Shown: one piece after another, positions 1-10,221 of the stretch
Numbering within the stretch: the stretch's first letter is position 1
Layout of the letters: every line of letters begins with the position of its first letter
Origin: Acanthamoeba lenticulata
Lineage: Eukaryota > Discosea > Longamoebia > Acanthamoebidae
Assembly (NCBI GenBank): GCA_002179805.1
Contig: NAVB01000498.1
Coordinates: 1 to 51,486 of the forward strand
Reading direction: 5' to 3'
Length of the DNA stretch: 51,486 nt
Notes under the pieces: model-generated
The model's database searches: none
What the model was told of the DNA's origin: nothing
Seen by the model: only the letters and a program-made list of their open reading frames with translations
Translations under genes and position numbers: made by a program

Positions 1-63
1 AATCCTTTTCTTATTGACTTTAATAATTACAATAATACTAATTTATTTTTTGGTTCTATTCAG

Positions 64-1378
64 GCCTCGTTTTATGAGGGCGCCATCCGCGTCCCGGCCG
101 ACACGAAGGCGTTCCTCCTGAACCAGTACGGCAGCGAGCTCGACCAGCCCAACAGCAAGAAGGCCTTCTCCTGGGCCCACATGGACTACGTCGCTCCCCA
201 CGCCAGCATGAACAGTGCGTCCCGTCCCCTTCCCCTTCCTCGCTCGTCTTAAGCGGGCTGCTGACGTCGTCATCATCACCAGCCGAGTTCCCGCTGGTGA
301 GCGTGATCATCCCGACCTTCGAGCGGCCGCAGTTCCTGGTCAAGGCCCTCGAGCTTGTGCAGAGGCAGGACTACCCGAACCTGGAGGTCATCGTCGTCGA
401 CGACGGCCGCGTGTCGCAGGCCGAGAATCCCGAAATGGCGGCCGCGCTGTCGGCGCCCAACGTGCGCTACGTCCACCTGCCCGAGCGCCGCTCGATCGGC
501 GCCAAGCGCAACCTGGCCGTGGAGCTCGCCCGCGGCGAGGTCGTCGTCCACTGGGATGACGACGACTACTTCCGTGAGCACCGTATCTCGGCCCAGGTGG
601 CGCCCATCATTCGCGGCGAGGTCGACATGACCGTGCTCGAGCACCACTACTACTTTGTCCTCCCGACCCAGACCTTCCTCACCGTGCGCCGCGCCTCGTC
701 GTGGGGCCCGCACTTTGGCACCTTTGTCTTCCGCCGCAGCCTCTTCGCCGTCGACGGCATCCGCTACCCGGACAACTCGCTGGCCGAGGACTACGCCTTT
801 GCCGAGTTCGCCCTCAACCGCGGCGCCACCATCTACGTCATGAACAACGAGGACGGCAAGCACGTCTACGTGCGCCACCACAACACGTGGGAGTTTGAGC
901 TCTCCGAGTTTGACGGCTCCTTCACTCACGTCGAGCGCCCGGCCTTCATGTCCGACCGCGACTGGGCCCACTTCTCCACCGTCACCTCCAAGCCCTCCTC
1001 CGAGAAGGCCCCCAACCAGTGGTCCTCCGAGCTCATCCAGTGGGATCGCCCCGAGCTCCGCCCCTCGTGGGCCGACGATGCCTACGCCGCCTACTACCCC
1101 CACTACAACCCCCATCCCCACTATCCTGGTATCGTCCTTCTTCTTCGTCTTCTTCGTCGTCCTTGTATTTGTTGCTTGTGGTGGTTGTGATGACTTATGC
1201 GCGTCTCCCTTGGGCAGAGCCGGACGGTTCGCTGACGGCCAAGATCATCATCGGCGCGTCCGTGGCGGGAGCCGTGGGGCTCATCGTCGTGTGCGGCCTC
1301 TCGGCCTACTTCATCACCCAGCACCGCAAGAGGCGCGCTGAGCACCTGGGCTACTCGGCCATCAACGTTTCCCCCTGA
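64..1378 (+). CDS. Family 2 glycosyltransferase with C-terminal membrane anchor (5' partial)
   Basis: Exons read as 64-214, 283-1128 and 1218-1378, all with GT-AG introns and matching phase; the first visible exon follows an acceptor at 62-63, so the N-terminus lies outside the window. The start of the third visible exon is a typical GT-A fold: SVIIPTFERPQFL, then a DDG nucleotide-sugar site (VVDDGR) and an acidic HWDDDDYF motif in the place of the metal-binding DXD. Further on are conserved aromatic and acidic segments (NSLAEDYAFAEFALNRG). The last exon encodes one hydrophobic helix (IIIGASVAGAVGLIVVCGL) and a short basic tail ending at the TGA, so the enzyme is probably anchored by its C-terminus with the catalytic part in the secretory lumen. 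The acceptor sugar cannot be inferred. Family assignment is good; specificity is unknown. Confidence 0.82.
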
Positions 1379-1459
1379 AGACGTGTTCCTCGCGCCTGGA
1401 AGGAGTCGGATGGATGAAGCATCACCCCCTTAGAGTGCTTCATGTAGATGTTGCGTGCA

Positions 1460-1465
1460 AATAAA
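1460..1465 (+). terminator. AATAAA polyadenylation hexamer
   Basis: An AATAAA lies 82 nt after the glycosyltransferase stop codon and before the convergent VWA gene. It is a plausible cleavage/polyadenylation signal; the cleavage site is not visible. Confidence 0.5.
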
Positions 1466-1618
1466 TGAACACAACTTGTACGCCCGTGAATGATCCCTTT
1501 CGATGTTGTTGAGGTGGTGGTGTCTTGAACGCCATCAACGCGGGGCGGGCGTGGCTTTCACGACCTCGTCGTGCGGCAGAAACCGAGTAAACAAAATACA
1601 AGCAAGAAGAGAAGGAGC

Positions 1619-2563
1619 TCAGTCAATGATGGCCTGGCGCAGGGTCTCGATGAGGCCGATCTGAGCCACTTCATGACAGCTCTGTTGGTTGTGGAAGGGA
1701 TTTAGGGCAAAGGCGTCCAGTCGGCTAAAGGGAAGGCGATTAGTCTCGTACCTTTGTGTCGACGATGTCAAACTTGCAGCCTGTGAGGTCGTCATCGAGC
1801 ATCTTGAGGAAGCGTCGGGCGCCCTTGTCCTGCCCCACCTGGATGAAGGAGATGGCAAGGCACTCGTCGCGCGGGATCTTGTTGGAGGCCTCCACGATCA
1901 CCTTCTCCAGCGGGCCCTTGTCGCTCGCCTCTCCGTCCGTGATCACCAACAACGTGTGCTGCGTGGTTGTGTCATTACGAAATGTTCAACAAGAAGTAGC
2001 GGGCGGAAATGGTCGTAGAAGAAGTCTTTCACCAACCTGCTGGTCGTAAGGCACAAGCTCGATGGCCTTCTGGAGGCAGCCGGCCAGGTAGGTGCCCTCC
2101 GTGGGGCCTCGCGCGAACCGGGCCTCGATGTCGCTCGCCGAGCTGACCACCATGTGCTCGTCCTTCCCTCGGCTCCCTGTTCGTCCGCCATCGCACGGCA
2201 GCCGTTAGCCCAGAGCGGGTTCACGAGTCGACAGCGGGAGCGAAAGAACGTACCAAAGAAGAAGACGTTGACGGTGTTGTCGGCCGAGCAGGCACAGCAG
2301 ACCCGCAGAAAGGCCTTGGTGGCCTCCTTGGCCAACTCCCACCGGCTGAGGCCGTTGGGGCAGTCGCGCATGGTCATACTCCCGCTCTTGTCGATGAGCA
2401 ACGTGAAGTGACGCCGCGGGGGAGCCGGAGCGTTACTTGCCGGTGCCGCAGCGGATTGCTGCTCCTCGCTGCTCTGGCCTGCCACTTCCTTGGCCTTCCC
2501 GTGCGAGGCCTCCATCTTGCTGTCGTTACCGTTCGCGGTTTGAACTGGCACGTTATTGTTCAT
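1619..2563 (-). CDS. von Willebrand factor A domain protein
   Basis: Exons on the minus strand are 2254-2563, 2037-2176, 1752-1958 and 1619-1681, giving 239 residues. The start is the ATG at 2563; the open frame reaches further upstream only through a TTG. After a low-complexity N-terminus of about 60 residues comes the VWA fold: strand A with a complete MIDAS (LLIDKSGSM), the loop threonine (RGPTEGTYLAG) and the third metal ligand in LLVITDGEASDKG. It is followed by AISFIQVGQD and a C-terminal helix. The domain is nearly the whole protein and there is no signal peptide or membrane helix, so it is probably a cytosolic VWA protein of the kind also seen as short stand-alone proteins in Dictyostelium. 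Binding partner unknown. It is divergently arranged with the TCAIM-like gene starting 228 nt away. Confidence 0.85.
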
Positions 2564-2790
2564 CTCTCTCTCTAGAAAAAACGGTGGCTTCTCGTGCTCG
2601 CTCAAGCTGCCTCTCCTCTCGAGTCAACTCCCTCGAAGTCCAAGATTGAAAAAATGCCTTCGTTGTGTTGGACTTCTGCTGTGTTTCGTGTCTCCTCAAG
2701 GCCGGCGGTATGCGGCTTTATTGGCGATCCGGAACAAACGGGCCCAAAGAGAAAAGGATGGAGGAAATGCGAAGGAAACGATAGCGGAAA

Positions 2791-5289
2791 GTGAAGTGGT
2801 GCGAGATGCAGAAGAGGGCAGCGGCTGGTCCTCTTCGACTTGCAGCTCGGGGCTGGACATCTTGTGGACGCTCTACAGGTCTTGTAGATGTGCGTCATGG
2901 CCTGGGCAGGAGTCACTTCACCGCATCCTGCGAAGGGTGCGTCCTGCCAAGGGCTCCCTCACTTCTTCGGTCCCTCTTGCCCCGACGGGGAACCTTCAGC
3001 ACAACCTCGATGGTGCGCCGCAGCTATCATGTTGCTCACGACCAGGTTGAAGAAGAAGGCAGCAGCGACGGGCAGCCACCGAGCGGCAGCGAGCTCAAGT
3101 CCACCCCCATCAAGACGCTCCTCAACCGGCTCTACCTGCTCGTCCACCCGGACCTCTTCTCCGACTACCCCAAGGAGCAGGTTCGTACTGGCGCTGATGA
3201 CGAGGGTGATGGAGAAGAAGCTGATGACCCCGGTTCCTCTATGCAGGAGGTCAATGGCAAGTCGTTGCAGTCGTTAATGGCCTTTTTGGACGACATGAAG
3301 AAGCCTCAATACATCGACTCACCCGCTGAAGCGGCCGTGGCGCCCACAGCCGTCCACGTCTTGTCCTTCTACCTGCTCCCGTCGGTCGACGAGCTGGAGG
3401 CGGAGGTGCCACGGTCGTCGCTGGCCGAGAAGGAGAAGGCGCCGCACGTCGTGCCCTTGCGGCGCGTGAACACCGTCCTCCACACGTCGCTCCACTACTC
3501 GCGCAAGGGCAAGGAGGACAGCCTCCGCAAGCAGCTGTGGTCCCTGTTCCACAAGTGCGGCATCATCGCCATCGAAGAGGGCCTCGACTTTGCCGGCTTC
3601 CTGCCCGACGCCGACGGAGGCAAAGACGGCAGCTCCGGCGGCGATCCATCGCGTAAGCCCCACCCACAGAGTCCACTCGTCGTTGTTGTGTCTGTTGTGG
3701 ACCTGAGGTCTTTGGTGTGGCCAATAGGGCGCGGCGCGGGGGGCATACCGAGCGTGCAGGAGGTGAAGGACTTCCTGGCCCGCTACTACCAGGTCGCTCT
3801 CAAGAAGCAGGAGGACATCCGCATGGTGGAGCGCGACGTCGGCATGCACAAGTACTTCTCCTGCCTTCTTCCTCATCATAGTCTTGGTTGTCGAGTTGAG
3901 CTCCTGACCCTGGTGGCGTGCCGAGTACAGATATCTGCTGATGACGATGCAGCGCGGCCTGCGTGTAACGTTTGGGCGAAGAGAAATGAACGATCCGCGG
4001 CGGCAGCAGGAGCTGCTGCGTGCGCTGCTGCAGGTCGTGGAGCGACTCAACAAAAAGGGCAAGGAGCTGCACAACTGCACCATCTGCTTCTCGGCCGGTG
4101 TGTCGGCTCCCGTCGGCCGCGACGCTCCTTCACACCAAGGTGCGCGACTCCTGCTGTTTGGGCTCCATTCTCTTCTCTTCGTGGCCGCTGCTGGTTTGAC
4201 AAACAAGGTCTATCGTGCCACAGGCAAGAGCGTGGGCGTGTACGACGACGTGTTTGGGCGGATTTTCCTCAACTCGCTCGACTCGCCTGACGTGTGGCAT
4301 CGCGTGCTGAGTGCCGTCGACATGGACCTCGTCTATGACAGGTACCGCCGCTAGCCCAAAGTGCCCATTTCTGGGGCCAAACTCACCGTCTCGGCGGGAC
4401 GATCGACAGGCAGCGATACTTGAAGACCATGAAGCGTAAAGAAGTCGAGCTAGCCGACAAGTTTGGCTTTAAGCTGGTCTGCGCCGACTACTCTTCCGTC
4501 GACGTCGAGCGCTACGTCGAGTTTCTCGATCGGTACGCCACGACATTCGCTCTTCTACTCACGGCTTGTCCATCAACTTTGACGCGACGATGGTGGCAAA
4601 AACAGGATGAACGCCGAGATGGAGGAGTGCATCGAACGGCAGGAGCGACTCACGGGCCACACCCAAACGGGCAGCCAGCGCCGCTTCTTATGGGACGAAA
4701 GCGCGCACCACCACAGCAATCTCTCCGTCATCGTACGCCAGCGGCCAAACCTTCCCCCGCGCGCGTCTAAGAAGAGCTCCAGTGCTGATGAGGCGCCAAT
4801 GCGGCTTGTTGGCCGAGACCAGGTCAAGGGCGCCAAGAAGCTGGCGGACGGGATCGCGGTGGACCCCGCCGTGGGCCTGCTCTCCGTCCCGACGACGGCG
4901 CACGCCGGCCAGCTGGTCGAGTGGATCCGGGGCGAGGGCGAGCGGATCGGCCGCCAGAACGCGTTCCTCTCCGACCTTCGCGAGCGGGAAACGCAGCTGC
5001 GGTACGACCGTCGAGTTCCTGCGTTTATGGTGTGCCGATTGGGTGGCCTTACCTTGTGCCTTCTTGTGGACACTTGACGCGCAGAATCTTGACCAAGCGG
5101 CGGCTCCGACTGCTGGACCTGGCCCAGGACGACACGATCACACGCGAGGACATGACCGAGCTCTGCTTCACCCTCCGAAAACACGCTCACGACTTGGCGC
5201 CGCTCATGCAGCAGCTCTCCGTCATCGGCTCCAACCAGTTCGGCATCAACGACTTTGGCGACTTGCGCCTTCCCTGGAACTTCGTGTAA
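2791..5289 (+). CDS. TCAIM: TCAIM-like mitochondrial protein (DUF4460/DUF4461)
   Basis: Nine exons: 2791-3180, 3247-3652, 3728-3851, 3931-4097, 4224-4341, 4410-4532, 4606-4732, 4823-5001 and 5085-5289, giving 612 residues in one frame. The N-terminus is rich in Arg, Ser and Leu (LLRSLLPRRGTFSTTS), as in a mitochondrial presequence; a second in-frame ATG at 3010 could also serve. The DUF4460 part is recognised by LYLLVHPDLFSDYPKEQ joined across the first intron to EVNGKSLQSL, then LHTSLHYSRKG. The C-terminus ends in DLRLPWNFV, similar to the end of the DUF4461 region in animal TCAIM proteins. Intron 3181-3246 is a multiple of three and has no stop, so it can be mistaken for coding. Animal TCAIM is a mitochondrial protein of poorly known molecular function; the role here is unknown. 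Confidence 0.78.
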
Positions 5290-5304
5290 GTGTAAGAAAA
5301 AAGA

Positions 5305-5322
5305 AATAAAAAAAGAAATAAA
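5305..5322 (+). terminator. Two AATAAA polyadenylation hexamers
   Basis: AATAAA occurs at 5305-5310 and 5317-5322, directly after the TAA stop of the TCAIM-like gene. This supports ending the gene at 5289 instead of using the GTAAGT that overlaps the stop as a splice donor. Confidence 0.5.
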
Positions 5323-5467
5323 ACAATCTGTGTCTTATTTTTCGCTTCTTTTTGATCGATGCAGCGGAAGGTCACCGCATCAGCGGGGTTCCTGTCCAAC
5401 AACCATGCACGAGGGTACCTGAGTTCGCCGGCAGGGACCATTCACCGGACGCGCTTGGTTTGGTGGC

Positions 5468-6101
5468 ATGCCATGTCGCATCCTTGGGCACGACGGGGGT
5501 TCCCGGGGTCTCTGGCACAAGGCGGCATGGCAGCTCCACCACTCACGCCACCAGCACGCCCTGGTGCCACCTGCCACTTCGCTCCTCGCTCGCCCCCTTT
5601 CTGCTCTGCTGAGTGCATGTTGTGGTGTCACAACTACAGTGGAAGGCGAGTGCTGCGGATCGGGCTGCGCCAACTGTGTGTGGATCACCTACTGTATCAA
5701 CACTCCCCTTGCCCTGTTGTTGTAGCTCTTGCCTCGTTGAGCACCATCAACAATCGTTCTCACCATGGGTGGGCACGTGCAGGGGAGCAGTGCGAGGACT
5801 ATGAGCGACGACGAAAAGCCCTGCAGCGACTACAGCAGACCAGTGGCTCGCTCGATTCCCACCAACAGCTGACACCACAGGCCGTTGGCACTGCAGAGGC
5901 GCCACCACAGCAAGAAGTCGAGCAAATGGAACAGCCAGCAGGAGAGATGGACGCTTCCACCCGGTACACAGGCCCTCTCCACACTTTGTCTCAAAAGGCG
6001 AGTTGAGGTCTGACTTGTCGTGCTTTGGGTGAACCAACAAACCAAACAGGGCGTTCATGGAGCTGGAACAGCGGCTTGCCAAGAATCGTGCAAACACATA
6101 A
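5468..6101 (+). CDS. OXLD1: Oxidoreductase-like domain protein (OXLD1-like)
   Basis: Three exons, 5468-5693, 5783-5963 and 6050-6101, join in phase to 152 residues. The diagnostic part is ECCGSGCANCVWITYW followed by EQCEDYERRRKAL, which matches the short oxidoreductase-like domain (PF09791: a CC-x-SGC-x-NCVW core, then a conserved acidic/aromatic helix) of human OXLD1. The first 70 residues are basic and rich in Ala and Leu (LLARPLSALLSA), consistent with a mitochondrial presequence. A hydrophilic tail ends in AFMELEQRLAKNRANT, encoded by the last small exon. The cysteines suggest metal or disulfide chemistry, but the family's biochemical role is unknown. The exact start is uncertain; ATG 5468 is the first in the open frame. 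Confidence 0.72.
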
Positions 6102-6203
6102 TAATAATAGACGATCATATTTGTGGGTGGGGTTGAAGTGTCTCTGGGTGTCCATTTCTTGTACATGGTTGTTTGTTTTTTGTGAGCCCATCATGATGAT
6201 GGC

Positions 6204-9200
6204 TCATGGCGTCGTTGACTGCGGAGACAGCAGGACCGCGAGCTGCCGCTCAAGGCTTTGGCTGTCCTCGGACGCGAGGGACGAGCCGACGAGCAACTCG
6301 TGGCTCAGGCGGACCAGCGAACTCACGAGCTCGTCAAAGCCGGCCGGCGCTGCGGACCGCGCGCCGTGGAGGCGGTGGACGACGTCCAACGCCAGGATGC
6401 CCACCGGGCGTCGGTCCTCCTCGTTCGGCAGCGCGCAAAGCAGCTTCACGCCCACCAGCAGAGCGTGCCCGAGCACCAACAAGCGGCCGCTCTCGTCACT
6501 ATCTTGCCTCGTGGTCATGCCCTGCTCGGTTATTGTCAGCTCCTCCGTCAAGATCAACGTATGAAGGTGCCGAGCAAGACGCGTACGTGGATGACGTGGA
6601 TCAGGCTGGACAGCCACGCGGCGAACTGCTCCCGCTGGTGCGCCTGGAGGGTCTCGACGATCAGCCGCCGCCCGGCGGGCGTGGCCAGCGCCGACGGGAG
6701 ATCGGCCGCGTTCGCAAAGAGCGCTGCCAGCTCGGCGCCGCGCGGGGGCGAGGCCAGCCCGAGGGTCATCCGAAGCAGCTCGTGCAGGGCGGCCACCGAG
6801 CCGCACGCCGCACCGCTGGCTTCGGCCAACGGGCGCAACAGGACGGATGTTCGAAGGAGCCCGCGGTCGATCAGGCGCGGGAGGAGCTCGCCGGCCAGCC
6901 GGGCGAACTCGTCGGGCGTCGAGTGGGCGAGAACCACCGCGAGAGCCAAGCACCGGTAGGCCGTCTCCTGCCGCGTCGCCTGCTCGCCATCGACCTCCGG
7001 CGCCGCGCGCTCGGCCAACGTCCGCTCCTGTCCCACGGCGAATGCCGTTAGTCGTCCAACGTCCCCAAGGACAGAGGCGAGGCTCACCAGGAACAGGTCG
7101 CAGTGGCGGTCCGAGACGCGGCAGTAGCACAGGACCCGCACGCATTGTTCGAACCGCGCCATCCGCGCCCGTTCGTCCCGAAGCGCGGGCCCCGCGGGCG
7201 TCAACCAGGAATGCAGCCCTTCCGTCGGCAGTCCCAAGTCGGGCGCCGCCCACTCGGCCGCTGCGGTCGGGCGCAAGTGAGTGAACTTCCGTACAAAGCG
7301 AGGCGCGGCCGACGTACGGAGGAAGAGGAAGCGCACGGCCTGCGCGGCCTGCGCGTCGGCGGCAGCGACGAAGAGCGGGTGGAGGTGAAGCAACACGTCG
7401 GTCGGGCACGAGGCCCGAAGCTCGCCGAGGAAGTCGTCGGGCCCGGACGACGCCTGCGGCGGCCCGACGTCAGCGCCGCCGCGCAGGCAGGGATGGCGCA
7501 CGCGCGCGGCGAGGCAGCCCGCGAGAAAGCCCGACAGGCGCTCGACGGCCGCGACAAGGCGGGCCACGAGGCGACCGACGTGAGCCAGGCGGGCCCGCAG
7601 GCCGAGCATCTGGCACAGAGCCAGCAGGAGCTCCCAGGGGAAGGCGTCGAGCAGCCACAGCCGCCGCGGCGCCGCGTCGTTGTGATTGTCGTCGGCAGCG
7701 GCGGCAGCGGCGGCAGCGGCGGTCTTGAGCGGAGGCAGGACGGCGTCGAGGAGGACGTCGAGGAGAAAGCCCAGCTGGGCTTCCTCGGCCTCGGCTTGCG
7801 GGCGCGGCTCGCGGAAAACTTCGGCCAGCTGCTGCACGCGCGGCACGAGCGAGCAGGCCATCAGCTCGACGCCGTCGTGGACCGCCGTCCGGGCGCGCGT
7901 CCGGCTGAGCTCCACGCGCGGGTCGACGTCGGCCAATTGGGTTTTGTCGTCGAGCGCCGTTGGCCGCTCTGGCCCGCGCGGCTCGAGGAGAAGGCTGACC
8001 AGCGCCACGAAATCGCGTCGGGCCTCGGGCCCGGCGGCCCAGGTAAGGTCGGCCATGTAACGATCCACCGCGCGGCCCACAAGGCTCATGAGGCATTCAT
8101 CGTCCTTGCCTTCCTCTGGCCGCGGCAGAAGCTCGGCCGGGTAGCGCGCCAGGAGGCCCAGCGCGTGCAGGAGGTCGCATAGGACGGTCGCTTGGCGAGC
8201 GTTGGCCACGCCCTCGCCCACGACGCGCTCGACCAGGCGCTCCGGCACGACCAGCGCGATCTGCACAACATTTAAAATTTGATTTTTAAAAATTAAATAC
8301 AAGAAAAAAACAACATAAAAGAGCTGACTGACCTCGTGCATGGCCGAAATGTAGTTCTTGTCCTCCCGCAGCTCCGGCACGAGCCTGTTGAGCTGGATGG
8401 TGAGCTCGCGCTCGGCCGCCGCGGCTAGCTCGCGGTCGCCGGCAAAGAGGTGGGGCTGCTTCTCACTGCCGCTGAGATCCGACGACGATGCGTCGAGCCA
8501 GGCTTCGAGCAGGGCCCGTTCGTCGTCTTCGGGGCGCAGCGGAACAACGTCGGCGCGCGAGCGTCCGACAGAGCGCAGGTAGCAGAAGGCCCGGGCCGCG
8601 GCCTGCTGGCCCTGTGGCAGCTCGCGATAGCAGCTCAGGTAGAGCGCGCGAAGCTGCGCTCGCGCGGCCTCTGCCTCACCTTCTGAGACTCGAGGGGCGA
8701 GGCCCGCGTAAAGGCGAACGAGCGTCGTGAGAAACGGGCACACGAGGTCCGCAATTTGGACCCGCGCGACCAGCCACGGCGCCCGCCCGAGGGCCTCCAG
8801 CCATCTGCAGCGCAAACAAAAGCCGCGTCTAAGACAAACGCTCACCGAGCGGTGTGAACCGGGGAAAGTTGCGGTTGCGTACGAGTTGAGGCCGAAGCTG
8901 TCGGCGGCGTCGACGTCGGCCACCAGCTGCCGAAGCGCGGCCACGCTGCCCCGTTCGGCCTCGGCCAGCAGCCGCGCCAGGCCATCGGGAGCTCGGAGAA
9001 GCCGCGCTATCTTTTCCGGGTCCTCAGCAGCGGCGGCGGCGGCCTCGGCCTGCGACCCGCGCAGGCCCAAGAGCTCGTCGAGCCGCTGCGCAATCTGCTT
9101 CTTGTCCCGCGGGCCCAGCAGATCGGCAAAGGCCTCGCGGTGGCGCCCCTGCCAGGCCGCGACGGCCCCGGCCAGCTTGCTCTGGGAAGCGGCCGTCGGC

Positions 9201-10092
9201 TCGAACGGGCCGCCTGCCTCGGGCTTCTGGCCAAGCAGCGCCGTGACGTGGGGCAGGAAGCCGAGATCTTCGAGCGTGTTGGCGGGGAGGACGCCGGCCT
9301 TGCGCTCGCGGTTGCGCACGAACAGGTCGTGCACGAGTTGCAGCAGAAAGATGAGGAGGCCTCGAGGCTGGTGCATGAGCACCGCAGCTGGCACGCCAGA
9401 CTTGGTCGCGCGCAGCTCGTCGCGCACGGCCTGGACAAGGTCCCATAGGAACCGGTGGTAGCGCAGGAGACGGCCTTGCGCCGCGCCCGCATCAGGGGCC
9501 TGCACGAGACAAGGCAGAAGCACGAGGGAGAGGTCGTCTTCGGGGTCGGCCGCGAGCAGGCTGGCCACGACACCCGCTTGGACCTGTGCCGTTCGAGGTC
9601 ATTGACACTGAGGCCCGGTGAGGCAGAGAGGAGGAAGGTTGTGCGCACCTTGAAGGGCAGAGGCTCGATGAGCTCCGGCCACAGGGAGGCAGCGAGCTCA
9701 GGAGTTGCGCGTAGCGCGTGCACGTAAATAGAGTCTTCCAGCAGCTTGCCGCCTGCCAGCGCCAGCCACTCGGCCGGGAGCGGGCCAATGCATGCACCTG
9801 CAAGCGAGTGCAACGTGCCGCTCAAGACAGGCACAAGATGGAGCAACAAGGTGCAGGAAACGGTACCATGTCTGTGTGCCAGGTCGGTCACCTGCCAGAG
9901 GCACATGCCGGGCCTCCATCGCCAGTGTGGCGGCTCGAGCAGAGGCAGCGCTTGCAGAAAATCTGCTGCCAATCGCTGATCTCCGTCCTTGGATTGACGA
10001 AGAGGTGCCAATGCCGTCCATAGGTGGTGCCAGCAGGTTGTCGTCGGCCCGGGGGCGTCGTCAGCTTTGGTCTCCTCCGCCACGACTGACAT
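6204..10092 (-). CDS. Large helical protein of unknown family (about 1179 residues)
   Basis: Six exons on the minus strand, 9867-10092, 9649-9797, 8883-9583, 8333-8804, 6587-8260 and 6204-6521, join in phase. The start ATG at 10092 gives MSVVAEETKADDAPGP. I recognise no family. The sequence is dominated by Leu/Ala-rich amphipathic helices, for example VPERLVERVVGEGV, LCDLLHALGLLARYPAEL and LAGELLPRLIDRGLL, which suggests a HEAT-like alpha-solenoid scaffold. There is no signal peptide, no clear transmembrane segment and no catalytic motif. An alanine run sits near 7690-7720. The coding strand is extremely GC-rich, so long antisense ORFs appear but are shadows. Its size and all-helical look resemble subunits of large nuclear assemblies, but I cannot name one. 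Exon structure is reliable; function is unknown. Confidence 0.72.
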
Positions 10093-10221
10093 GTGGCCTG
10101 CCTCTTGTGTCTTTTTCCTTTGAGTTTCCTTTCTCTAAGAGGCGAGAAATGATTTTGTTGTTGTTTCTGCCAAGTAGGAGAAGTACATGAAGGTGATGGA
10201 AAAAAAAGGCGAGCCAGCCCC

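Noticed and set aside
276..1121. Long minus-strand ORF opposite the glycosyltransferase
   Set aside because: It is the antisense shadow of a GC-rich exon; its protein is Val/Gly-rich with no motif, while the plus strand has conserved enzyme motifs and spliceable junctions.
7103..8182. Plus-strand ORF of 359 residues inside the large helical protein gene
   Set aside because: Arg/Gly-rich antisense of a high-GC exon; no introns or motifs support it.
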